A stretch of DNA of 46,215 bases from positions 1 to 46,215 of the IMG/VR virus record IMGVR_UViG_3300022853_001307, one strand, 5' to 3'. Position 1 is the stretch's first letter. Each line of letters begins with the position of its first letter. The notes beneath the pieces are model-generated. The model was not told the origin of the DNA and did not search any database. It saw only the letters and a program-made list of their open reading frames with translations. Origin of the DNA: a virus. The translations under genes were made by a program, and so were the position numbers. Shown here piece by piece: positions 8,262 to 16,120 of this stretch.

Positions 8262-9290
8262 TTATAAACTAGAGGCAGAACCGTCATCGTTTCTGGTGCT
8301 GGAAACTTTGGCCACAGTGATAGTGTTCATGCCATTGGTAACATCCAATCCACCGGAGTTGTTTGGATCCATTGTACCAAAAATTGAGGTGGTAGGTCCC
8401 ATGGAATTTTGTTGCACTCCATCTTGGCCTGTGCCTGTTTGTGTTGCATCTCCTGTGTCATAATCAGTAGTGACACCATCATCGGCATCGATGGTGAATC
8501 TCAGAGTGACTACTTCGCCGTTGTTGCCTGCTCCGTCCGCGTGTGCGGCACTGGTTTTAGCTTCAACTACCACACTCAATTGGTTGTTGTAGCTGGTGTT
8601 GTATGTGCCTGTGGTTTCTGTTAAAGTAAAAACATTCTGATATGAAGTGGTCAGATCGTAGTAGCCTATGTTGAGATCCCCGGACACTGTGTCTGCTGGT
8701 GTGCCTGTGACGGTGCTGGCGGTTGATCCCAGTCTAAACGATCCCATCTGTGTGAACAGATCTGTCATCACGGTGTCTTTACCTGTGGTGTGGGTCGCTG
8801 TGTTAGCGGCAGAGGTGATTCCCACTTTTCCTCCGGCATTGAAGAACCAACGAGCTTCATTCCCGCCAAGAAAAGTGTAAGACACTTCCATGACGTGCGA
8901 TTGGTCAAATACAGCTCCTGATGCCAGTGATAGATCTGATGTTATAGCATCGATGTTTGCTCCGGCGACTGTTCCGGCCGCTACTCCATTTTTCAAAGAC
9001 AATAGATTCGCCTCTAAAGTTGATTTGACTGCTATAGAATCCCCTGCTGACACATCAGTTGTTGAATCCACTGACACACCAGTGTGTGCGGCAATAAGAT
9101 CCATTTGATCAAAAAGATTGTTCCACTGTGATGCGGAGATAGTGTCACCTGCTGTGACTGCGGCAACGGCCGATTGTCCAAGGCCAAGATTTCCTGTGCC
9201 TGTGCTTGCTAGTGTGTTGACACCGTTGGTGCCGTTGATAAATGCCAAATACTCGTCGTCTAAAATTGCGTCACCTGCTTGATATGCCAT
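8262..9290 (-). CDS. Tail fibre / virion structural protein
   Basis: This 342-residue protein is rich in Thr, Ser, Ala, Gly, Asn and Asp and poor in Cys, the composition of a beta-rich fibre or adhesin. It begins MAYQAGDAILDDEY, a start style I associate with structural proteins of marine T4-like phages, followed by TISASQWNNLFDQMD. The middle part has beta-strand-like runs (EARWFFNAGGKVGITS, VVTLRFTIDADDG). It is the last gene of the fibre cluster. An AGGAG inside the end of the preceding gene serves as a distant ribosome site. No enzymatic motif is visible. It is probably exposed on the particle; the exact place is unknown. Confidence 0.6.
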   Translation of the reverse strand: MAYQAGDAILDDEYLAFINGTNGVNTLASTGTGNLGLGQSAVAAVTAGDTISASQWNNLFDQMDLIAAHTGVSVDSTTDVSAGDSIAVKSTLEANLLSLKNGVAAGTVAGANIDAITSDLSLASGAVFDQSHVMEVSYTFLGGNEARWFFNAGGKVGITSAANTATHTTGKDTVMTDLFTQMGSFRLGSTASTVTGTPADTVSGDLNIGYYDLTTSYQNVFTLTETTGTYNTSYNNQLSVVVEAKTSAAHADGAGNNGEVVTLRFTIDADDGVTTDYDTGDATQTGTGQDGVQQNSMGPTTSIFGTMDPNNSGGLDVTNGMNTITVAKVSSTRNDDGSASSL

Positions 9291-9294
9291 AAAA

Positions 9295-10920
9295 CTATTT
9301 AACTCCTATTACACACTCGTGTAGTTCTGTTTGTTCTGAGTATTTAGCCTGGATCAGTCTGCCCAGGGTGTTAAAAGCGGTACATTCGTCTAGGTTGGCC
9401 ACCCGTGCCTCACCATTGCCTGCGGAAACCACACGATCTCCTGCCTGTCCTGTGCCTGCTATCTTGACACTGACCCGTCCTTTGAGTGCTATCATGGGGT
9501 GTGAGTCATTGTTGCCTGCATCTGCGTTCATCAAGTAGGCTGGTTTGTCAGATACAACTCCAAACACAGCATCGTCCAATTCCCTGTTGCACAGTGTGAT
9601 CTCCTGTGTGCCGCCCAATATCACCACATCTCCCACTGACACAGGTACATCTGTGGCATAACGCTCGGCCAAGTCAGCGTACTGTGCTGATGTGGATGTT
9701 GCATGCACTATGTTGGCTCGTATGTCCACCAACGTGGGGGCGGACAGCTCATCCTGTCCTGCGGATTTGAATGCTGTCCAAGCACCGCCTGCGTTGCCGT
9801 ATATTGATGATCCATCATCTGCGAATGTCTCGTCCCACACCCAGTACAGGTCCTGCTCGGTGTCAACCGACGTGAACCCTCTGTTTACCTTTAGTCCTGA
9901 GTAGTTGGGCATCGCCGCCGCGGTGGAAACATTTCTGTTCACTTCAATGATGTTGTCTTCAACGGACAGGGTGGTTGTGTTGATGATGGTCTGTGTGCCA
10001 TCCACTGTGAGATTGCCTGACACTCTTAAATTGTTTATTGCTCCGTCTGTGAATGTAACCTGTCCATCACCGCCGTCCAGCGTCATTAATGTTTTGGTAA
10101 CTCCGCCATCGTTCACTGTGAAAAGTATATCACCATTGGATGATGTGTTGGCCACAGTGACGTCTGTGCCTGACACCGTAACAGTTAGATCCGATCCTGC
10201 ACCCACTGTCAATCCTGAATCGCTGAGGATACCCAGTGAGCCTGACGTGGTGTCATTTGCATTGCTTCTCAAGTAGTTTGCCGCGGCAACTCCGCCCAGT
10301 GCATCTGCATCTGTGGCAGTGCCTGTGAGTCTGTTGGAAGCGATTGCCGTGGACAGTGTGATACCTTTGGATATCGTGGCAAAACCTGATATGGCTGTGC
10401 CTGGTGTGAATTCTTCCGCGGACACTATGCCTACCACGGCGTCATTGGTTATGAATTTTAAAATGCTTTTGTTCACTCCCACGTTGTCTGCGACCACTTC
10501 TGCGGATGCCTGTGTCACTCCCGATCCTGCCACTGTGGTCGGACCAATCAAGGTCCATGCTGTGCTGTTGTACACGTAAAACTGTGAGTTGTTGGTGTCA
10601 AACCAAAAATCCCCTGTGTTGGCGTTGGTGGGTGCTGTGGTGGCATTGGTGGAAGATCCCACTGGTTTGAATTTGGATCCGTTCCACACCTTGAGTTGAT
10701 TGTTTAATGAATCATACCATAGCTGACCTTTTTGTTTGTTGGCCGGTGCGGACGTGTTTGAGAAATTCTCTAGGAGTTTGACAAGGTTTTCATTCAGTCT
10801 TTCACCGAATCCTGCATAGCCTTTACCAAACAGAGCAAGGTCCGTCGTGACAGTGTCGATGGTTCCGTCTGTCAGGGTGACCAGTGTTGCGCCGCTTGTG
10901 TTGTTAATGACGTATGCCAT
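9295..10920 (-). CDS. Tail fibre protein, paralogue 1 (YADLAE C-terminal domain)
   Basis: This 541-residue fibre-like protein has three parts. The N-terminus (about 1-120) contains LFGKGYAGFGERLNENLVKLLENF and GQLWYD, shared with the proteins at 12534-13937 and 13948-15438. The middle is Thr/Ser/Gly-rich with repeated NDGGVT and SGNLTVDG elements, typical of beta-structured fibre shafts. The C-terminal 128 residues begin YADLAERYATD and look like a compact domain, also found in the paralogue at 13948-15438. It resembles the trimerising or autoproteolytic end domains of phage fibres, but I see no proof of cleavage. TAAGGAG overlaps the stop of the preceding 58-residue gene and gives a good ribosome site. 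Expected role: host recognition at the tail tip. Confidence 0.75.
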   Translation of the reverse strand: MAYVINNTSGATLVTLTDGTIDTVTTDLALFGKGYAGFGERLNENLVKLLENFSNTSAPANKQKGQLWYDSLNNQLKVWNGSKFKPVGSSTNATTAPTNANTGDFWFDTNNSQFYVYNSTAWTLIGPTTVAGSGVTQASAEVVADNVGVNKSILKFITNDAVVGIVSAEEFTPGTAISGFATISKGITLSTAIASNRLTGTATDADALGGVAAANYLRSNANDTTSGSLGILSDSGLTVGAGSDLTVTVSGTDVTVANTSSNGDILFTVNDGGVTKTLMTLDGGDGQVTFTDGAINNLRVSGNLTVDGTQTIINTTTLSVEDNIIEVNRNVSTAAAMPNYSGLKVNRGFTSVDTEQDLYWVWDETFADDGSSIYGNAGGAWTAFKSAGQDELSAPTLVDIRANIVHATSTSAQYADLAERYATDVPVSVGDVVILGGTQEITLCNRELDDAVFGVVSDKPAYLMNADAGNNDSHPMIALKGRVSVKIAGTGQAGDRVVSAGNGEARVANLDECTAFNTLGRLIQAKYSEQTELHECVIGVK

Positions 10921-10928
10921 TATTCTCC

Positions 10929-11105
10929 TTAGTTAGGTCCGTTGTCTCTAATAAATGTTAAAATACTCACATCACCCAACAGTTTGATCAATATCTCTGC
11001 TGTTTCTGGTGTTAACACAGCATCAATCTGTGCTATCTCTGCGTCCGTTAACAAAGAATTGATGTTAGCGTTGATGTAATCTGCTACTTCTTGTTGTGTT
11101 GCCAT
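10929..11105 (-). CDS. 58-residue protein between fibre genes
   Basis: This short gene starts MATQQEVADYINANINS and ends FIRDNGPN. It has AAGGAG 10 bases before its ATG, and its own stop overlaps the AAGGAG of the next fibre gene. The sequence is acidic and amphipathic (TDAEIAQIDAVLTPETAEILIKLLG), suggesting two or three helices. It may be a small fibre-assembly factor or structural connector. The family is not recognised. Its spacing, ribosome site and lack of any overlap with better genes make it very likely real. Confidence 0.65.
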   Translation of the reverse strand: MATQQEVADYINANINSLLTDAEIAQIDAVLTPETAEILIKLLGDVSILTFIRDNGPN

Positions 11106-11126
11106 ATTGTTGTTCTCCTTATGTAA

Positions 11127-12527
11127 TTATCCTTTTTGTGGATCATAAATCTCTAACCATTTTGCAAATTTTTTCTCTACAAAAGGTGTTGCAATCGCTC
11201 CTACGATCCAACAGAAACTCTCACCTATTATTCTTGTTGCTATACCTAATGCATCTCTGTCCTTTTTCACTCCCATTGCATAGCATAATTCGTTTGCTCG
11301 AGCCTGTGCTAGAGCTCTGATCACTCGTATCACCAACTGGCCGAACCAACTGTTGTTCTTTTCTGATTGAGTCATGTACTGTACCAAAGGTACTGCCCAA
11401 AACCAATATCCAATTTTAACTGTCCTACTGATGTATTTTACACTATATTCGGTGTCAGTTGCAAGATCTTCTGCTGAAAATAAACCTCTTTGTTGTAGCC
11501 AAGTACAAATAACTCTACCTCCACCACCTCCACCTCCAGAACCTGGCGTGCCTGATGATGAATTACCCGATGAATCTCCAAAACCTGCGGCTGTGGATGC
11601 GAAATTTACTCCTGCGTTGAACATGGCTTTCCATGCTCCTGAAACTTTGGTGTATGCGGCTGTGACCTGCTTCCATGACCCTGAAACTTTGGTGTACATG
11701 TTTGTAGTGTCTTTCCATGCACCTGCCACTTTGTATTTCGCTTGTACTCCGATGTTGAATGTAATAACTGCTAGACCATTTGCACCTGTACTTGCGGCAC
11801 CGGCTCCTTGAGCCACACCTGCTTGATACACTGCATCTCCTGTGCCTCCGGGTGTTTGTCCTGAACCATTGTTCTCTGAACCACTCACAGCTAGATTGGA
11901 TCCTGAATAACCTCCTGTGCCTCCGTTGTCTCCTGAACCACCTGAACCTCCCTTGCCTCCGTCAGCGCCTCCTCCAGCGCCTCCTCCACCGCCACCGTCT
12001 CCAGAGTGATCGGCACCATTTTCTCCCAGTGTGCCTGGTGTTTCCGTTGTGGCTGAATTTGTGTTGATACCTGCTGTACCGTTTGAACCTTGGCCTGCTC
12101 CTGCGCCGCCGCCTCCGCCGCCTGCAATTGCAATCGCTGTGGAATCTATTAATACCACTGTGGCTCCTCCTCCAGCACCTCCACCTCCTGAATAAGGAGT
12201 AGGTCCTGCGTTACCACCTCTTCCGCCTGAATAACCTGTTAAACTTTTTCCGTTTGCACCACCTGGTGCTCCTCCCCCGGATCCTCCACCAGCTCCACCA
12301 CCGCCCACTCCCACTTTGAGAGTATCTCCAATGTTTGATGATAAACTGATAGATGACTTAGTGACATAATGTCCAGCGGCTCCTACGCCTCCTGGTCCAC
12401 CTGCATCACCACCGCCACCGCCTCCACCGCCTCCCCATAGAGAAACATCTATAGAAGTTGTGCCAGCTGGTACGACCACCTGTTGAGTTGTGCCTGTGTA
12501 GGTAAAAGTTTTAACGACTGTTGGCAT
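11127..12527 (-). CDS. Glycine-rich adhesin-like tail protein
   Basis: This 466-residue protein has a beta-like N-terminus (VKTFTYTGTTQQVVVPAG), then about 200 residues with many Gly runs (up to nine in a row). Polyglycine loops of this sort form the receptor-binding tip in adhesins such as T4-type gp38, and similar Gly-rich domains occur in other phage fibres. After this come three short repeats (KVAGAWK, KVSGSWK, KVSGAWK), another Gly run, and a helical C-terminus (CTWLQQRGLFSAEDLATD, WFWAVPLVQYM, ANELCYAMGVKK) of a kind found at the end of many phage tail adhesins. It sits among fibre genes. GGAGG 11 bases before the ATG supports the start. Likely exposed and variable. Confidence 0.7.
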   Translation of the reverse strand: MPTVVKTFTYTGTTQQVVVPAGTTSIDVSLWGGGGGGGGGDAGGPGGVGAAGHYVTKSSISLSSNIGDTLKVGVGGGGAGGGSGGGAPGGANGKSLTGYSGGRGGNAGPTPYSGGGGAGGGATVVLIDSTAIAIAGGGGGGAGAGQGSNGTAGINTNSATTETPGTLGENGADHSGDGGGGGGAGGGADGGKGGSGGSGDNGGTGGYSGSNLAVSGSENNGSGQTPGGTGDAVYQAGVAQGAGAASTGANGLAVITFNIGVQAKYKVAGAWKDTTNMYTKVSGSWKQVTAAYTKVSGAWKAMFNAGVNFASTAAGFGDSSGNSSSGTPGSGGGGGGGRVICTWLQQRGLFSAEDLATDTEYSVKYISRTVKIGYWFWAVPLVQYMTQSEKNNSWFGQLVIRVIRALAQARANELCYAMGVKKDRDALGIATRIIGESFCWIVGAIATPFVEKKFAKWLEIYDPQKG

Positions 12528-12533
12528 AGGAGA

Positions 12534-13937
12534 TTAAGCCTCCCTTACGAACCAAAAGTCTCCGTCAGCGCCGTCACCTGAAGTGGGTGCAGACGTGGAA
12601 ACTGTTTTTGCTGATGTACCCCAAAGAGGTTGTTGTGCGGCCATTAATGTTGCAACAGCACCTGTGGAAGGCACAGTGGCTACACTTGTGTCAGTGAGTG
12701 CAAAAGAGCCTACTGCTCCCAGTGTTAACGTGGTCACTTTAACTTGTCCTGAACCGTCTACTTTTAAAACTTTGCTAGCATTAGCATGACCGTCTGTGGT
12801 AGCATCTGCCAATCGTATAATCTGCGAATATGTTTGATTTTCACCTGCTGACCAATAGTTTTCTGATACATCGTAGAACATTCTAGCATCATCTGTGTCT
12901 GATGTTTCAACAATCATTCCTGAATCAGCTTCTGAGTTTCCTGAATTTACTTTAATAAAAGCATCATCATAGGTTGAGATGTTTGATACCGAAGAATTGT
13001 ATTCTCCCGAAATATTTAAATTTCCTGTGATTGTCACATCACCTGTTAGTGCAATATTGCCTGTGGATCCTGTGATTGCTATAGGAGTTTTTGTTACTCC
13101 TCCGTCATTGACTGTGACTGATAAATTTTTGTCTTCAGATGTTTGTGCAAGAGTTATGTTTCCTGTGCTTGCTGTGATTGAAAACTCCTGGCCGTCTCCA
13201 ACAACAATACCGCCGTCTGCATCTATTGTTAATGCTCCTGTTGTGGTGTCTGCCGCATCTGCTCGTAGGAAGTTACCACCAGCAATAACAGTGCCGGAGG
13301 TGTTTGTTGTTCCAGACACATCTAGTGTTGATGCCTGCGTTGAATTACCTGAGAATGATGCTCCCAGTGTTGAATTTAATGTGAGACCTGCACTAACCGA
13401 TGCAAAGCCTGTGATAGCAGAATCTGGTGTGAATGTTTCTTTTGAAAGTATAGCAACTCTGACGTTGCCCACGTACATGGATGAAATAACTTTGCTGACA
13501 CCTGATGCTGTGACTGTTTCAATTTTCCAACCGGACAGTGTTTGTCCTGCTGTGTATTGTGGTCCTACCAATATCCATGCAGACCCTGAATAAAAGTACA
13601 ATTGACTGTTGGTTGAGTCCTGCCAAAGATCTCCTGCTGAGGGTGATGTGGGTTGTGTGCTCTGCACTTTTGCTCCACCAGTGGGTTTGAAACTTGATCC
13701 ATCATACACTTTGATCTGTGCTGTGGATGTGTCAAACCATAATTCACCTTCTATCGGAGCAGACGGTGCTGATGTGGATGCTGAATTTTCTAATAATTTT
13801 ACAAGATTTTCGTTGAGTCCTTCACCAAATCCTGAGTATGATTTACCGAACAACTGCAATGTTGTGGTGTTATCCACTGTACCGTCAGTGATTGTGGTAA
13901 GTGCTGTGCCTCTTGTGTTGTTAATTACGTATGCCAT
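12534..13937 (-). CDS. Tail fibre protein, paralogue 2
   Basis: This 467-residue protein shares its N-terminus with two other proteins here (MAYVINNTRGTAL, LFGKSYSGFGEGLNENLVKLLEN, GELWFD). The middle has the same Thr/Ser/Gly-rich beta style with NDGGVTKTP. It lacks the YADLAE C-terminal domain and ends instead with SAPTSGDGADGDFWFVREA. So the attachment end is conserved while the distal end has been swapped, as expected for receptor-binding variation. A TATAAATA motif lies 7 bases before the ATG and overlaps the stop codon of the previous gene. Confidence 0.72.
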   Translation of the reverse strand: MAYVINNTRGTALTTITDGTVDNTTTLQLFGKSYSGFGEGLNENLVKLLENSASTSAPSAPIEGELWFDTSTAQIKVYDGSSFKPTGGAKVQSTQPTSPSAGDLWQDSTNSQLYFYSGSAWILVGPQYTAGQTLSGWKIETVTASGVSKVISSMYVGNVRVAILSKETFTPDSAITGFASVSAGLTLNSTLGASFSGNSTQASTLDVSGTTNTSGTVIAGGNFLRADAADTTTGALTIDADGGIVVGDGQEFSITASTGNITLAQTSEDKNLSVTVNDGGVTKTPIAITGSTGNIALTGDVTITGNLNISGEYNSSVSNISTYDDAFIKVNSGNSEADSGMIVETSDTDDARMFYDVSENYWSAGENQTYSQIIRLADATTDGHANASKVLKVDGSGQVKVTTLTLGAVGSFALTDTSVATVPSTGAVATLMAAQQPLWGTSAKTVSTSAPTSGDGADGDFWFVREA

Positions 13938-13944
13938 ATACCTA

Positions 13945-13952
13945 TATTTATA
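13945..13952 (-). promoter_or_regulatory. Late promoter motif TATAAATA
   Basis: The minus strand reads TATAAATA, an exact match to the T4-type late promoter element recognised by gp55. It overlaps the stop codon of the fibre gene at 13948-15438 and ends 7 bases before the ATG of the next fibre gene. With the usual start about six bases beyond the motif, the transcript would be nearly leaderless. The stop codon supplies part of the match, so coincidence is possible. Confidence 0.5.
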
Positions 13953-15438
13953 GTTTTCCTACAGATACAAAGATCATCCCTGTGCCTGCTGAACTATGAT
14001 TCTCCAATGCTTTACCTATTATAGTACCAGTTTTTGGATCTATTGCTTTCCTGGCATGACCCGCATTCTGTCCGTCTGTGGTTAATAGATCTCCTTTTGA
14101 AATCTGTCCAAACACTTTCACTGGCACTTTACCCAACAGTGCCACAGCAACTCCATCTGATGTACTATTCATTAGGTATGCTGGATTGGTGGATACCACT
14201 CCTGCTACTCGAGTGTCCTGTGCGAATGTGGATACTGTAACTTCTTTGTTGCCACCAAACACCAACACTGTGCCGGGTTCATAGTTATAGTCTGCAGTGT
14301 ACATCTCTGCCACGTCAGCGTACTGTGCTGATGTTGCTCTAGCATATACCATGCTGTAACCAAAACTGGATGTGCCTAAATCATATGTGTTGTTTGCTGA
14401 AGGTCTGATTGCTCGAGATATCAATGTGCCGGTCATGGTATCTCCAGCTTTTAATACGTTGGAGCTTGCCGCTCCTGTGACTGCTCCTGTCAACGGTCCT
14501 GCGAATGCTGTGGCTGTAAGTGTACCAGATACTTCTAATGCTGTGGATGGTGTTATAGTGCCAATACCTATTCGAGACGATGATGCATCGATGGTCATTA
14601 CTGTGTTGGTTACACCGCCATCATTCACTTTGAATGTGATGTCTGTGTCAGGAGTGATGTTAGAAATAACAGCACCTGTGCTGTCTACTTGTATTTTAAA
14701 ATCGTTGTCTGCACCAACAGTCAATCCAGAATCATTCACAATACCCAGTGTGCCTGATGTGGTGTCGTTGGCATTGCTTGTCAAGTAGTTTGCCGCGGCA
14801 ACTCCGCCCAGTGCATCTGTGTTTGTGGATGTGCCTGTGAGTTTATTACCTGACACATCAGTGGATAAATTAATACCTGCTGTGATTGAAGCGAACCCAG
14901 TGATAGAAGATTTTGGTGTGAAAGAATCCTCTGATATAATTGCAATTCTTGTGCCATCGTTGTACACATTTGTAACATTTTGGTCAGTGTCTGTGGAGTC
15001 TGCTATAACTTCAAATGTTAGACCGTTTGTGGTTCCCGAGGATGAAGGTGGTCCTACCAGTACGTTGGAAGAGCCGTTGTAAAAATATAATTGTCCCGTA
15101 CTGGAATTGATCCAGAAATCTCCCGAAATCTGTCCCAACGGAGCCTCTGTGGCATATGTGGCACCGCCCAGCGGTGAGAACACGCCGGACGAAGTGTAAA
15201 CTTTTAATCTGTCTTCTGACTTATCATACCATAGTTGGCCAATAATGGGTTTAGTGGGTTGCGTTTGATCTGCGAAATTTTCTAATATGTGTAGGAAGTT
15301 CTCAGCAATCTGTTCTCCATATCCTGCATAGCCTTTTCCTATGAGACTAATGTCTGTTTGATCATTGACCACAGAATCCTGCACAGTGTAACTGTTAGGT
15401 GTTGCCGATGTGTCTGTTTTGTTTACTGTGTACGCCAT
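13948..15438 (-). CDS. Tail fibre protein, paralogue 3 (YADVAE C-terminal domain)
   Basis: This 496-residue protein is built like the one at 9295-10920. The N-terminus has LIGKGYAGYGEQIAENFLHILENF and GQLWYD; the middle contains GGVAAANYL and SGLTVGADND; the C-terminal domain of about 123 residues starts YADVAEMY and ends VSVGKL. A 38-base stretch in the middle is identical to paralogue 1, which suggests recent duplication or recombination. AAGGA lies 5 bases before ATG 15438. Expected role: part of the host-recognition apparatus. Which fibre copy is used, and whether all three are in the particle, cannot be judged here. Confidence 0.75.
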   Translation of the reverse strand: MAYTVNKTDTSATPNSYTVQDSVVNDQTDISLIGKGYAGYGEQIAENFLHILENFADQTQPTKPIIGQLWYDKSEDRLKVYTSSGVFSPLGGATYATEAPLGQISGDFWINSSTGQLYFYNGSSNVLVGPPSSSGTTNGLTFEVIADSTDTDQNVTNVYNDGTRIAIISEDSFTPKSSITGFASITAGINLSTDVSGNKLTGTSTNTDALGGVAAANYLTSNANDTTSGTLGIVNDSGLTVGADNDFKIQVDSTGAVISNITPDTDITFKVNDGGVTNTVMTIDASSSRIGIGTITPSTALEVSGTLTATAFAGPLTGAVTGAASSNVLKAGDTMTGTLISRAIRPSANNTYDLGTSSFGYSMVYARATSAQYADVAEMYTADYNYEPGTVLVFGGNKEVTVSTFAQDTRVAGVVSTNPAYLMNSTSDGVAVALLGKVPVKVFGQISKGDLLTTDGQNAGHARKAIDPKTGTIIGKALENHSSAGTGMIFVSVGKL

Positions 15439-15445
15439 TTAATCC

Positions 15446-16105
15446 TTATTCAGTAAATGTGGTTAAACTCTGTATTCTTACTGTGTAGTCAATCTGTATC
15501 AATCTGTTCAAACTTTTTTGTACTGGATGAAAAATTACATGAGTTAACAATTTATTTGTTGCTCCATCTTCTGTACCTTCCCATGATTTCAACCCTAATT
15601 CATCAAACACATAGTTGCCATTAAAATCTGTTGTGTTATCGAATGCCGCTTGTCCTGCAGGTTCACCATAATCCAGTGTGCAGGTTACAACAATATCTGT
15701 GTACTTGTTGCCGGCTGTGTGTCGAACTTCCATTTTATTTCTTGTGGTGTCTTTGTTTGTGGCAGAATTATCATCGATCACTTTATAGTAAGTCTGATTG
15801 TACAAAGAAGCATTTGTACCTGTGGAGTTTGGAGTTAGGTATGTGATAATTCCTGTTGGATCCACTGTGGTTCCACCATTTCCAAAAGACATTTCATGCA
15901 CAAATCCTGTGCTCTTGTTTGCTAGGCTGTTGGCCAATGCAGAACTCATGTTCTCATAATGAATAGCATTACGCTTGTCCACAATTACTTCTCCCGTGGA
16001 AGGATCCCAAATTTTGATATGACCTTGCATAAACACTCCGTTTTTATCCTGTGGCTTGTTCATCTCAGTTTTCTCTGTTTCTGTCTCTTTAGATTGTTCT
16101 GTCAT
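15446..16105 (-). CDS. Virion structural protein downstream of the giant baseplate gene
   Basis: This 219-residue protein uses ATG 16105; an upstream in-frame start (16129) overlaps the giant gene. The first 25 residues are charged (SKETETEKTEM). Then comes a beta-rich body: FMQGHIKIWDPSTGEVIVD, followed by Gly/Thr/Asn-rich stretches and LLTHVIFHPVQKSLNRLIQIDYTVRI at the end. It contains no enzymatic motif. The position between the baseplate protein and the fibres suggests a linker or fibre-attachment protein. There is no Shine-Dalgarno before the ATG; a late promoter motif lies 7 bases upstream instead. Confidence 0.6.
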   Translation of the reverse strand: MTEQSKETETEKTEMNKPQDKNGVFMQGHIKIWDPSTGEVIVDKRNAIHYENMSSALANSLANKSTGFVHEMSFGNGGTTVDPTGIITYLTPNSTGTNASLYNQTYYKVIDDNSATNKDTTRNKMEVRHTAGNKYTDIVVTCTLDYGEPAGQAAFDNTTDFNGNYVFDELGLKSWEGTEDGATNKLLTHVIFHPVQKSLNRLIQIDYTVRIQSLTTFTE

Positions 16106-16112
16106 TGTATTG

Positions 16113-16120
16113 TATTTATT
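16113..16120 (-). promoter_or_regulatory. Late promoter motif AATAAATA
   Basis: The minus strand reads AATAAATA, matching the NATAAATA late promoter form reported for marine T4-like phages. It overlaps the TAA stop of the giant gene and ends 7 bases before ATG 16105, the same spacing as the motif at 13945-13952. The gene has no ribosome-binding site, which fits a near-leaderless late transcript, but chance is not excluded. Confidence 0.45.

Noticed and set aside
11374-11811. 145-residue Pro-rich open frame on the plus strand
   Set aside because: Its Pro runs are the complement of glycine codons in the adhesin gene on the minus strand.
11500-12430. Repetitive G/C-rich stretch that might look like a repeat array
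   Set aside because: The repeats are irregular glycine codons inside one open frame; there are no constant repeats with spacers, so it is not a CRISPR array.
12979-13593. 204-residue open frame on the plus strand inside a fibre gene
   Set aside because: It is the antisense shadow of a Thr/Ser/Gly-rich fibre gene; its composition reflects the complement and it has no ribosome site or homology pattern.
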